A DNA stretch of 32,001 bases from an uncultured Alphaproteobacteria bacterium (GTDB taxonomy: Bacteria > Pseudomonadota > Alphaproteobacteria > Rhodobacterales > Rhodobacteraceae): the NCBI GenBank assembly GCA_902574225.1, contig CACGMO010000023.1, forward strand, positions 1-32,001, written 5' to 3'. The notes beneath the pieces were generated by a model, which saw only the letters and a program-made list of their open reading frames with translations, was not told where the DNA came from and did not search any database. The position numbers were made by a program, and so were the translations under genes. How positions within the stretch are numbered: the stretch's first letter is position 1; each line of letters starts with the position of its first letter. Shown one piece after another: positions 1-7,310 of the stretch.

Positions 1-658
1 CTAATGGTCCACATATAAAACATTGGTCTAAATCTTCCAGATCAATAAGATTTGCGTCGCTCAAATACGCTATTTTATCTTGTGTTATTCGTCCATTCAG
101 AAATTCTGTGCTCTGGATCTCTCTTGAAAAAAAGTTAAAAATTAAAAACCTATCAAGATACTTATCTTTTATATCCTGTATTTCTGTTTTGTACATCATA
201 TCGGCGTACGTTTTATTTGAGTATAAAAGTGTTATTCTCGATTTGTTATTTCTTCTTAGTGTAGACTTTAAGATAGACATAATTGGAGTAATCCCTGACC
301 CAGCCGCTATAAGTAGGAGATGATTTGCGTTTTCGCTATTGACAACAAAACTACCATCTGGGTTAGATATTTGGACTACATCCTCTATTTTTTTTGTTTT
401 AAGAAATTCTGAAAACATACCATTTTTTATATGTTTGACGCCTATCTCAATAAAGTTTTTATTGGGTTCAGAACTGATGGAATAGGTTCTAGTGTGGTCG
501 TCTTTTTTCATATTGAATCTGACACTGATATATTGGCCAGGTTTATGATTAAATTTCTCATGCAGAGAGTTGGGTAGACTAAATTTTATTCTACTGCTGC
601 CCGCTGTCTCTCTCTTGATTGAGTTTATTTTAAGATCGTAAAATGTTTGTTTGACCAT
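1..658 (-). CDS. paaE: Phenylacetyl-CoA epoxidase reductase subunit PaaE (3' part beyond window)
   Basis: PaaE passes electrons from NADPH through FAD and a [2Fe-2S] centre to the PaaA di-iron site in the cytoplasm. The gene begins at ATG 658 and stays open to the left edge, giving 219 residues of a protein usually about 350 long. The visible part is the flavin/NADP reductase module: an FAD-binding RTYSISS at about residues 57-63, then the NADP-binding GSGITPIMS at about 120-128 and an ICGP near the end. The C-terminal plant-type ferredoxin domain with its four cysteines must lie outside the window. It is the last of the visible paaABCDE genes, and its start codon directly abuts the paaD stop. 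A phthalate-type reductase would look similar, but the order of its neighbours makes PaaE clear. Confidence 0.93.
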   Translation of the reverse strand, partial: MVKQTFYDLKINSIKRETAGSSRIKFSLPNSLHEKFNHKPGQYISVRFNMKKDDHTRTYSISSEPNKNFIEIGVKHIKNGMFSEFLKTKKIEDVVQISNPDGSFVVNSENANHLLLIAAGSGITPIMSILKSTLRRNNKSRITLLYSNKTYADMMYKTEIQDIKDKYLDRFLIFNFFSREIQSTEFLNGRITQDKIAYLSDANLIDLEDLDQCFICGPL

Positions 659-1141
659 TTAAACACACTTAAAATGATCAAAGGGTTCTTTGCAATCCAA
701 ACATCTATATAGTGACTTGCATGCTGTTGAGCCAAATTCAGACACCTTTTCGGTTCTATAAGATGTACACTGTGGACACTTGACATCTTTTAATAAGGGT
801 TCACCAATAGTATCTGCCTTCCTGGGATGTGGGGGTGAGATTCCAAACTCCTCCATTTTTTTCCTCCCATTTTCAGAAATCCAATCTGAGCTCCATGGTG
901 GCGAAAATGACTTTTCAATTATGGCCGATATACCTATCTTTTTTAATTCACTCGCAATCTTTTCCTCAATGACTGAAATAGCTGGGCATCCAATATAGGT
1001 TGGAGCAATAGTAACCACATGGTTTTTGTCGTTGCGCTTAATTTCTCTGATTACTCCCAAATCGTCTAATGTTAGGAAGGGTAATTCAGGATCGGTCAAG
1101 TCTTTTAAGACATCCCATGCTTTTTCAGTGCCTTTTTCCAT
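659..1141 (-). CDS. paaD: Phenylacetyl-CoA epoxidase assembly protein PaaD
   Basis: PaaD is a MIP18/DUF59-family protein needed for an active phenylacetyl-CoA epoxidase, probably in Fe-S or di-iron cofactor assembly rather than catalysis. The N-terminal half has the DUF59 signatures DPELPFLTLDDLG and PTYIGCPA, including the family cysteine. The C-terminal half is a zinc-ribbon-like segment with CPQC followed by EFGSTACKSLYRC, CKEPFDHFKC, closely matching known PaaD tails. The ATG at 1141 gives 160 aa and lies 2 bp after the paaC stop. An in-frame upstream TTG at 1150 would add three residues and overlap paaC; neither start has a clear ribosome binding site, so translational coupling is likely. 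Confidence 0.93.
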   Translation of the reverse strand: MEKGTEKAWDVLKDLTDPELPFLTLDDLGVIREIKRNDKNHVVTIAPTYIGCPAISVIEEKIASELKKIGISAIIEKSFSPPWSSDWISENGRKKMEEFGISPPHPRKADTIGEPLLKDVKCPQCTSYRTEKVSEFGSTACKSLYRCLDCKEPFDHFKCV

Positions 1142-1143
1142 AT

Positions 1144-1911
1144 TCACCAACTTGAGTTTGGATACGCTCTTTGCATATATTGTAGGTCTGAAAGTAAATA
1201 GCCAAATGCCTCACTGTGTTCACCTTTCCGTCCACCTCTCTTTTTTAAAATAATGTCTGGAAAATCTAAATTCCCTTTTTGTAGAATAGCCTTAACTTCG
1301 TTTTTCCAACTGTCAAATATCGATGTTGGTTCGGGAAGGAAATCATTTTGCGAGCACATTTCAGTAAAATCGTCATTATTAAAAAGTTCTCCTAAGAAAG
1401 GTTCTAAGTTTGCAATAGCGTTAGACATTTTTAAATTGCTTTCATCTGTGCCATCGCCTAGCGTGACAACCCATTGAGACGCATATCTCGAATGATATGA
1501 AGTTTCCAAAAATGCCTTCTCCGAGAATTCCTTAAGCTTTGTAAAGCAACATTCAATTTTCACTCTCTCCCAAAAATATTTCATAAAGGTAGAAAAATAG
1601 AAAAGGCGTAAGACAGTATTTCCAAAATCGCCGTTTTCCTGCTCAACAAGCAATAAATTTTTATATTCATGCTCGAGTCGCAGGAACGCTAATTGATCCT
1701 CATTTTTATATCTTGAATTTATTTCACACGCCAAGCAGTACAATGTTTGCGCGTGTCCTATTAAGTCCAGAGCGATATTAGGAAGTGCAAGATCTTCTTC
1801 GAGCGTGGGGGCATGTCCACACCATTCTGATGTTCTATGGCCTAATATTAGATTGTCATCAGCTATTCTCAGTAGACCTTCAAAAACCATATCGGCCATA
1901 TTACTTTTCAT
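1144..1911 (-). CDS. paaC: Phenylacetyl-CoA epoxidase structural subunit PaaC
   Basis: PaaC is the ferritin-like partner of PaaA; in characterised complexes it scaffolds the PaaA-PaaC core and does not itself hold the catalytic di-iron site. The 255-aa product has the family features: an N-terminal ILGHRTSEWCGHAPTLEED stretch, IALDLIGHAQ, and a C-terminal QYMQRAYPNSSW typical of PaaC. Its ATG at 1911 overlaps the paaB stop (TAATG), so translation is probably coupled. It is distinguished from PaaA by its shorter length and different helical motifs, and from other ferritin-like oxygenase subunits by its position in the paa operon. Confidence 0.95.
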   Translation of the reverse strand: MKSNMADMVFEGLLRIADDNLILGHRTSEWCGHAPTLEEDLALPNIALDLIGHAQTLYCLACEINSRYKNEDQLAFLRLEHEYKNLLLVEQENGDFGNTVLRLFYFSTFMKYFWERVKIECCFTKLKEFSEKAFLETSYHSRYASQWVVTLGDGTDESNLKMSNAIANLEPFLGELFNNDDFTEMCSQNDFLPEPTSIFDSWKNEVKAILQKGNLDFPDIILKKRGGRKGEHSEAFGYLLSDLQYMQRAYPNSSW

Positions 1912-2201
1912 TACATGTGACCTACATCATCTGGAACATCATAAAAAGTGGGATGGCGATAAATTTTATCGTCAGAACTAAAAGTTTCCTCTTTCTCATC
2001 AGGATCAGAAGATACTATGTCGATAGATCTTACTACCCAAATTGACTGTCCCTCTCCCCTACGACTGTATACGTTCCTCGCAGATAATATTGCCATTTCG
2101 CGGTCTGGAGCATGAATTGATCCACAGTGACGATGTGACAGGCCATTTTTTGGCTGGATAAATACCTCCCAGAGGATAGTTTCTTTTTCCTCACTAACCA
2201 A
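1911..2201 (-). CDS. paaB: Phenylacetyl-CoA epoxidase subunit PaaB
   Basis: PaaB is a small subunit of the ring 1,2-phenylacetyl-CoA epoxidase that bridges and stabilises the PaaAC complex. The 96-aa product has near-diagnostic segments: WEVFIQPKNGLSHRHCGS, the middle GEGQSIWVVRS, and the C-terminal YRHPTFYDVPDDVGHM. The only in-frame start that covers the conserved N-terminus is a TTG at 2201, one base after the paaA stop, without a strong Shine-Dalgarno sequence. This suggests coupling to paaA translation. Confidence 0.95.
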   Translation of the reverse strand: MVSEEKETILWEVFIQPKNGLSHRHCGSIHAPDREMAILSARNVYSRRGEGQSIWVVRSIDIVSSDPDEKEETFSSDDKIYRHPTFYDVPDDVGHM

Positions 2202-2202
2202 T

Positions 2203-3174
2203 TTATTCAGCAGCCTGTAAGGCAGTTTGTTTCTTTAAAGCATGTGCATGTGCTGCAGCTCTTACCCAGCTACCTTCGTTCCAAGCTTTTTGTTTGGCAG
2301 ATATCCTTTCATTGTTCATCGGACCATCCCCTCTTACTACTCTCCAAAACTCGTCCCAGTTTATTTCTCCATACGCATATCCACCTTGGCCATTATTTCT
2401 TTTTTTATCCCACTTCAAATCTTTATCGGGAACGGTAAGGCCGATTTTTTCGGCCTGAGGAACGATAGCATCCACAAATTTCTGCCGCAGCTCATCGTTT
2501 GTGTATCTTTTTATTTTCCATTTTACAGAGTTTTCAGTGTTAGGACTATCAGCATCACTGGGCCCAAACATCATAACACTTGGCCACCACCATCTGTTCA
2601 AGGCTCTTTGTGCCATTTCTTTCTGTGCTTTCGTCCCTCTAGCAAGGGTAAGCATTATTTCATATCCTTGTCGTTGGTGGAAACTTTCTTCCTTGCATAT
2701 CCTTATCATTGCTCGCGCGTACGGACCATATGAACATCGGCAAAGGGGAATTTGGTTCATTATTGCTGCACCGTCGACAAGCCACCCAATGGCACCAATG
2801 TCTGCCCATGTAGGAGTAGGGTAATTAAAGATTGATGAGTATTTTGCTTTACCGGACAAGAGTTCTTGGTTCATTTCCATTCTTGATTTTCCGAGGGTCT
2901 CGGCTGCGCAATAAAGGTATAGTCCATGACCTGCTTCGTCTTGCACCTTTGCTAAAAGAGATAACTTTCTTCTAAGTGTAGGAGCTCGTGTGATCCAGTT
3001 TCCCTCTGGTAGCATACCCACAACCTCTGAATGCGCGTGTTGCCCTATTTGTCTGATCAATGTTTTTCTGTAGGCTTCAGGCATAGAATCTTTGGGCTCT
3101 ATTTTTTCATCTCGATCGATTTTTTCCTGAAATTCTTCCAAAGATACTATTTTTTCGTTTTGTTTTCTAGCCAT
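2203..3174 (-). CDS. paaA: Phenylacetyl-CoA epoxidase catalytic subunit PaaA
   Basis: PaaA converts phenylacetyl-CoA to its ring-1,2-epoxide using O2 and electrons from PaaE, the step that breaks aromaticity in the aerobic hybrid pathway. The 323-aa product is of normal length. Di-iron ligand motifs are visible: E50 in HAHSEVVG, the first ExxH as E80/H83 in VQDEAGHG, D134 in WLVDGAA, and the second ExxH as E163/H166 in [10 protein letters not shown]. The ATG at 3174 follows a modest AGG-containing ribosome site. It is the first gene of the minus-strand operon and faces paaI/paaK across a 164-bp gap. The assignment is secure. Confidence 0.97.
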   Translation of the reverse strand: MARKQNEKIVSLEEFQEKIDRDEKIEPKDSMPEAYRKTLIRQIGQHAHSEVVGMLPEGNWITRAPTLRRKLSLLAKVQDEAGHGLYLYCAAETLGKSRMEMNQELLSGKAKYSSIFNYPTPTWADIGAIGWLVDGAAIMNQIPLCRCSYGPYARAMIRICKEESFHQRQGYEIMLTLARGTKAQKEMAQRALNRWWWPSVMMFGPSDADSPNTENSVKWKIKRYTNDELRQKFVDAIVPQAEKIGLTVPDKDLKWDKKRNNGQGGYAYGEINWDEFWRVVRGDGPMNNERISAKQKAWNEGSWVRAAAHAHALKKQTALQAAE

Positions 3175-3338
3175 TGTACTTGCCTATCATTTAAGTGTAA
3201 TCCTTTATAAATATCTTATATGTTAAAAAAGGTTGCTCTTCAATATCTACCAAAAAATATACCAAAAAAAATTGCGATAAGATTTTATCTAATGTTAATC
3301 TAACGGAAATCCAATTTTTGATTTAATGGAATTGTGGT
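3175..3338. promoter_or_regulatory. Divergent paaA / paaI-paaK promoter region
   Basis: This 164-bp AT-rich gap lies between the two divergent phenylacetate transcription units, so both promoters must be here or further upstream. It contains an inverted repeat GATAA-gatt-TTATC at 3276-3289 and two copies of ATACCAAAAAA-like sequence around 3247-3270. I do not recognise the known PaaX or PaaR operator consensus. The operator role is only an inference from position. Confidence 0.4.
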
Positions 3339-3764
3339 ATGACGCCTTTAGAACGAGCAAAAAAATCTGCAGAGACAATGTGGAAGAAAGATAAAGCTTC
3401 TAAGGGAATTGGAATAAAAATAGAAAGCATAGCCCCTGGAAAAGCTGATTTAAGTTTAATAGTAAAGCAGAAACACCTCAATGGGCACGACATTTGCCAC
3501 GGAGGATTTATTTTTACCCTTGCAGACAGTGCTTTTGCGTTTGCCTGTAACAGCTATAATCAAGCGGCAGTTGCCCAAAATAATATGATTACTTTTATAG
3601 CGCCCGCGCAAAAAGGTGAAAAGCTGATAGCAAAGGCTAGAGAGGTTAGTCGAACTGGCCGATCAGGGATTTATGATGTTTCCGTTTTTAATAACAAGAA
3701 ACAGAAAATAGCCGAGTTCAGAGGACTTTCAAGAACGATCGGTGGGCAAAACTTTAAGGAATAA
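3339..3764 (+). CDS. paaI: PaaI-type hotdog-fold acyl-CoA thioesterase
   Basis: PaaI thioesterases hydrolyse hydroxyphenylacetyl-CoA or related CoA esters and are thought to rescue CoA from dead-end products of the phenylacetate pathway. The 141-aa product is a single hotdog domain with the signature NGHDICHGGFIFTLADSAFA at residues 48-67, in which HGG (54-56) and the catalytic Asp63 are present. The ATG at 3339 has only a weak upstream GGAATTGTGG. It is the first gene of the plus-strand unit and ends 4 bp before paaK. Note that paaI is also an older name for paaC; here it means the thioesterase. Confidence 0.92.
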   Translation: MTPLERAKKSAETMWKKDKASKGIGIKIESIAPGKADLSLIVKQKHLNGHDICHGGFIFTLADSAFAFACNSYNQAAVAQNNMITFIAPAQKGEKLIAKAREVSRTGRSGIYDVSVFNNKKQKIAEFRGLSRTIGGQNFKE

Positions 3765-3768
3765 ATGA

Positions 3769-5073
3769 ATGAGGGATTTAACTCCAAAAAAACACGAATT
3801 GGAACCAATCGAGATTGCATCTATTGACGAAATAAAAGCCCTACAACTTGTTAGATTAAAGTGGTCTGTCGATCACGCCTATAAGAACGTTGCATTTTAC
3901 AAAAAAAAATACGATGAAATCGGAATTCATCCTAGTGATTTGAAATATTTGGAGGATATAAAGCTATTCCCATTTACAACAAAAGAAGATCTTAGAAAGA
4001 ACTATCCATTTAATATGTTTGCACACAAATTAAAGGATATTGCTAGAATACATGCTTCATCCGGCACCACAGGAAAACCGACAGTTGTTGCTTACACGAA
4101 AAATGATTTGGAAATGTGGGAGCACTTAATTGAGCGATGTCTACGTGCTTCGGGCATGAAAAAGGGAGACATGCTTCATAATGCATATGGTTATGGGCTG
4201 TTTACTGGTGGCCTGGGCTTGCATGGAGGGGCTGAAAAAATGGGATTAACGGTTATCCCAGTTTCTGGTGGTATGACAGCAAGACAAGTACAGCTGATCA
4301 ACGATTTTATGCCTAAAGGTATAACCGTTACACCCTCTTACATTCTATCTATTTTAGATGAATTCAAAGCACAGGGTTTAGACCCTAAGAAATCTTCATT
4401 GGAAGTTGGTATTTTCGGAGCTGAGCCTTGGACAAACTCTATGCGTAGCGAGATTGAGTCGCAATTTGATATGCATGCAGTTGATATTTATGGACTATCA
4501 GAGGTACTCGGACCGGGAGTGGCTAATGAGTGTGTTGAGTCAAAAGACGGTTTACACGTTTGGGAAGATTATTTTTATCCAGAGATAATCAATGTGGAAA
4601 CTGAAAATGTTTTAGAGGATGGGGAGAAAGGTGAGTTGGTTTTTTCATCTTTATGCAAAGAGGCCTTTCCTATAATTAGATACAGGACCAAGGATTTAAC
4701 AAAATTGATGAAGGGTACTGCGCGCTCTATGCGCAGGATGGAAAAGATAACCGGCCGCAGCGATGATATGATGATAATTAGAGGGGTAAATATCTTTCCC
4801 ACGCAAATTGAGGAACAATTATTAAAAATAGATAGTTTATCCCCTCATTTTCAAATTAAACTGATTAAGGATGGAAGGATGGACAAGATGATAGTGTATA
4901 CTGAGCACTACAAGTCAGAAGATGTGGAACAATCCTATGTGGAAAATTTGTCTGCTAACCTGAAAAAACGTGTAAAGGACATCATGGGGTTAAGCATTGA
5001 GGTAAATGTTGGAAAAAAAGGCTCGGTGCCACGGTCGGAAGGAAAGGCTGTAAGAGTAATTGACGAAAGATAA
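3769..5073 (+). CDS. paaK: Phenylacetate-CoA ligase
   Basis: PaaK activates phenylacetate with ATP and CoA to phenylacetyl-CoA, the entry step of the pathway. The 434-aa protein belongs to the adenylate-forming superfamily and has its usual length. The phosphate-binding loop SSGTTGKPT is at residues 97-105, the aromatic/adenine-binding YGLSEVLGPGVA at about 241-252, and the hinge-to-C-terminal segment GRSDDMMIIRGVNIFPTQIE at 329-348. The start at ATG 3769 lies 4 bp after paaI. An overlapping ATG at 3765 is in another frame. Its placement opposite paaABCDE supports phenylacetate over a general aryl-CoA ligase. Confidence 0.96.
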   Translation: MRDLTPKKHELEPIEIASIDEIKALQLVRLKWSVDHAYKNVAFYKKKYDEIGIHPSDLKYLEDIKLFPFTTKEDLRKNYPFNMFAHKLKDIARIHASSGTTGKPTVVAYTKNDLEMWEHLIERCLRASGMKKGDMLHNAYGYGLFTGGLGLHGGAEKMGLTVIPVSGGMTARQVQLINDFMPKGITVTPSYILSILDEFKAQGLDPKKSSLEVGIFGAEPWTNSMRSEIESQFDMHAVDIYGLSEVLGPGVANECVESKDGLHVWEDYFYPEIINVETENVLEDGEKGELVFSSLCKEAFPIIRYRTKDLTKLMKGTARSMRRMEKITGRSDDMMIIRGVNIFPTQIEEQLLKIDSLSPHFQIKLIKDGRMDKMIVYTEHYKSEDVEQSYVENLSANLKKRVKDIMGLSIEVNVGKKGSVPRSEGKAVRVIDER

Positions 5074-5091
5074 TATCAAACGGAGGAAAAA

Positions 5092-6159
5092 TTGGAAAAG
5101 CGAACAACTAAAGGAAAAAGCAAGCTTTATGAGAGCGTAACAGAAACTATAGGGGATACGCCTTGCATAAGAATAAATACTCTAGCACCCAAGCATGTAA
5201 ATATGTATGTCAAAGCTGAGTTTTTTAATCCCGCCAGTTCAGTCAAGGACCGTCTAGCAATAAGTATTATAGAAAATGCTGAGCAAAAAGGCTTGCTCAA
5301 GCCAGGCCAAACAGTAGTCGAAGCAACAAGTGGCAACACGGGTATCGGATTGGCAATGGTGTGTGCGGCTAGGGGCTATCCGCTTGTCGTGACTATGGCA
5401 GACAGTTTTTCGATAGAGCGAAGGAAAATTATGAGATATTTGGGTGCCAAAGTTGTTTTGACGCCCAGAGCCGAAAAGGGTTTTGGAATGTATAATAAGG
5501 CAAAAGAGCTGGCCGAAAAAAATGGATGGTTTTTTGCACAACAATTTGAAACAGAAGCAAATGCAGAAATACATCAAAATACCACAGCACAAGAGATTTT
5601 GAACGACTTCTCGGATGTTGGATTGGATTATTGGGTTAGTGGGTATGGTACTGGAGGAACTGTTTCTGGAGTTGGACGGGTATTAAGAGAAAAAAGTCCT
5701 GGAACTAAAATAATTTTAACCGAGCCGGAAAACGCAGCTTTGATTGGTAGTGAATTGAAGCAAGATAGACATTCCGACAATACACCAGCTACAAGTCACT
5801 CTTCTTGGAATCCCCATTTGATCCAGGGGTGGACACCAGATTTTATACCATTTGTTCTGCAGGAGGCCATAGATAATAACTATTTTGACAAGTTGCTTCC
5901 CGTTTCCGGTGAGCAAGGAATTACATGGGCAAAAAGATTAGCGCGAGCGGAAGGAATTATTACAGGAATATCGGGAGGTTCAACATTTGCAATTGCTATG
6001 GAAGTTGCAAAAGATGCCCCACCTGACTCAAATATTTTGTGTATGTTGCCTGATACTGGAGAAAGGTATCTGTCTTCACCCCTTTTTGAAGAAATTCCTG
6101 AAGAAATGACTGATGACGAGAAAAAAATATCACTGTCAACACCGAATTATCAACTATAA
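5092..6159 (+). CDS. PLP-dependent cysteine synthase family protein
   Basis: This enzyme belongs to the beta-family of PLP enzymes that make cysteine from O-acetylserine and sulfide. The 355-aa product has NPASSVKDR with the PLP lysine at K52, substrate loop TSGNTGIG at residues 79-86, and the phosphate-binding GTGGT at 186-190. Compared with short CysK proteins (about 310-325 aa) it has a longer segment around residues 225-245 (rich in S, N, H before IQGWTPDFIP) and a C-terminal extension after LPDTGERY. Translation starts at TTG 5092 with an excellent GGAGG 5 nt upstream, and the gene is only 18 bp behind paaK, so it may be co-transcribed. Whether it serves sulfur assimilation or another O-acyl amino acid substrate cannot be told. 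Confidence 0.85.
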   Translation: MEKRTTKGKSKLYESVTETIGDTPCIRINTLAPKHVNMYVKAEFFNPASSVKDRLAISIIENAEQKGLLKPGQTVVEATSGNTGIGLAMVCAARGYPLVVTMADSFSIERRKIMRYLGAKVVLTPRAEKGFGMYNKAKELAEKNGWFFAQQFETEANAEIHQNTTAQEILNDFSDVGLDYWVSGYGTGGTVSGVGRVLREKSPGTKIILTEPENAALIGSELKQDRHSDNTPATSHSSWNPHLIQGWTPDFIPFVLQEAIDNNYFDKLLPVSGEQGITWAKRLARAEGIITGISGGSTFAIAMEVAKDAPPDSNILCMLPDTGERYLSSPLFEEIPEEMTDDEKKISLSTPNYQL

Positions 6160-6441
6160 TAATAAGAGAAAACTTTTATGTTTGATTCGTTTTGTCCACG
6201 ACGGTTTAGAATCATGCTCAAAAAGATATTTTTAAAAAATAATCCTCACAAAAAGACATAAAAGATAAAAAAAGTACTTTAAATCAATAACTTAGAAATT
6301 TGCTACTGATTCTCAGTCAAATTCAAAAAAAGGCTTTAATTTAACTGGTCAAGTCAATAGCTTTTTTATCAACAATTTTATCCACAGGCACTATCTCATT
6401 GAAAAATCTAAAAAATTGCTTTTTTTCTTACAGTAAATTTT
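6160..6441. other. AT-rich non-coding stretch with two DnaA-box-like 9-mers
   Basis: No convincing gene is present in this 282-bp stretch. It contains TTATCAACA at 6366-6374 and a perfect consensus DnaA box TTATCCACA at 6378-6386, same orientation, start-to-start 12 bp. A weaker TTGTCCACG is at 6192-6200. Three GANTC sites (the methylation site of alphaproteobacterial CcrM) lie near 6183-6314, and much of 6220-6290 is A/T runs. A small hairpin ACTGA-TTC-TCAGT is at 6305-6317 without a T-tract. A role in replication or in DnaA-regulated transcription is only a hypothesis. Confidence 0.35.
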
Positions 6442-6675
6442 CTAAGTAGTAGGATCCTTGCTAGGCTTTAGTAGACAGACGTAACGGAGGCTAACACCGT
6501 TATCAAGCCCAATTTGTTTATCACGATTCGGTTTTTTATTCAGTGATTTTGCAGCTTCAACACATGCATTTTTTGTTAGATAGGATCGATTCAGATCACT
6601 AATAGAATGCGATACATCGAACCCAATGCCACTTACTACAGAATATAGGAATAAACCCCACATCTGGTCAACCAT
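6442..6675 (-). CDS. Small hypothetical protein, 77 aa, with two cysteines
   Basis: I do not recognise a named family. The ATG at 6675 has a well-placed GGGAG 7 nt upstream, which decides the start; the open frame continues upstream to 6870 but that would overlap the neighbouring divergent gene. The product begins MVDQMWGLFLYSVVSG, a short hydrophobic start, followed by a soluble part with one cysteine in SYLTKNACVEAAKSL and another in LRYVCLLKP. This layout (a hydrophobic start, then Cys-x-x-A-A-K-x-L, then a C-terminal Y-x-C) resembles many small exported or membrane-anchored hypothetical proteins of marine proteobacteria. It is divergent from the GGCT-like gene with a 104-bp gap. Codon use is not obviously different from its neighbours. 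Confidence 0.6.
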   Translation of the reverse strand: MVDQMWGLFLYSVVSGIGFDVSHSISDLNRSYLTKNACVEAAKSLNKKPNRDKQIGLDNGVSLRYVCLLKPSKDPTT

Positions 6676-6779
6676 TAGAGAACTCCCTTTATAACAATAA
6701 ATACTATTAGTTGGTAATAATACTACTCGTAATTTCCTATTCATGATAGACCAATAAATGTCTTCATTAGGATAAATAG

Positions 6780-7241
6780 TTGACAAAAATATATTTAGCA
6801 TACGGATCGAATTTAAACCATCGACAAATGGCGGACAGGTGCCCCGATGCAAGATATCTGGGAAATACAATGCTGAAAGACTGGAGACTAATATTTAAGT
6901 CGGTCGCTACTATTGAAAAAGATTTAGGTAAACATGTACCTGTAGGAGTTTTTCAAATCACTGAGGAGTGTGAAAAAGCTCTGGATATTTATGAAGACTA
7001 TCCACAGTTATACGATAAGAAGGAATTAAATGTCATATTAGATGGCACTCAGGTGACGGCAATGACCTATATTATGGTTGGAAAATATGGCATTGCTCCA
7101 CCATCTAGAAAGTATTTCAATGTGATTAGCGAAGGCTACAAAGACTGCGATTTAAACTTAGATTTTTTACTGGAGGCCCATGAAAATTCTATTATAGCTG
7201 ACAGTGGTAAAGGATATGAAAGTGCTCGATGGAAGCAATGA
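6780..7241 (+). CDS. Gamma-glutamylcyclotransferase-like (AIG2/GGCT fold) protein
   Basis: Members of this fold release 5-oxoproline from gamma-glutamyl amines or peptides, though many bacterial ones are uncharacterised. The 153-aa product opens with the hallmark IYLAYGSNLN (residues 4-13), the substrate-binding loop. The segment LDIYEDYPQLY (69-79) contains Glu72 in the position of the catalytic glutamate. The start is TTG 6780, with AGGA 7 nt upstream. The gene stands alone on the plus strand and is closed by the terminator at 7272-7303. The actual substrate is unknown. Confidence 0.82.
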   Translation: MTKIYLAYGSNLNHRQMADRCPDARYLGNTMLKDWRLIFKSVATIEKDLGKHVPVGVFQITEECEKALDIYEDYPQLYDKKELNVILDGTQVTAMTYIMVGKYGIAPPSRKYFNVISEGYKDCDLNLDFLLEAHENSIIADSGKGYESARWKQ

Positions 7242-7271
7242 TCAGCTAGTATCTAATGCATTTTTTTAAGT

Positions 7272-7303
7272 AATAAGGGCAGTATTTACTACTGCCCTTA
7301 TTT
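7272..7303 (+). terminator. Rho-independent terminator after the GGCT-like gene
   Basis: A perfect 13-bp stem, left arm 7272-7284 (AATAAGGGCAGTA) and right arm 7290-7302, encloses a 5-nt loop and runs into a T-rich TTATTTTT on the plus strand. The opposite (minus) transcript of the permease gene, whose stop is at 7311, also reads through this hairpin but meets no clear U-tract, so termination is mainly for the plus strand. Confidence 0.85.
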
Positions 7304-7310
7304 TTCGATT

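Noticed and set aside
2242-2733. 163-aa open frame on the plus strand opposite paaA
   Set aside because: It lies wholly antisense to a strongly conserved paaA with no ribosome site or recognisable domain; its composition is what reverse reading of paaA codons produces.
3175-3338. PaaX/PaaR operator
   Set aside because: The short inverted repeat does not match the operator patterns I know; it is kept only as an unspecified regulatory region.
5254-5592. 112-aa minus-strand frame opposite the cysteine-synthase-like gene
   Set aside because: Antisense shadow of a full-length conserved enzyme; no family resemblance.
6305-6317. Small hairpin ACTGA-TTC-TCAGT as a tRNA anticodon arm or terminator
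   Set aside because: The stem is only 5 bp, there is no surrounding cloverleaf and no T-tract.
6676-6870. N-terminal extension of the 77-aa small gene up to 6870
   Set aside because: It would overlap the 5' end of the GGCT-like gene, including its YGSNLN region; the internal ATG at 6675 has a much better ribosome site.
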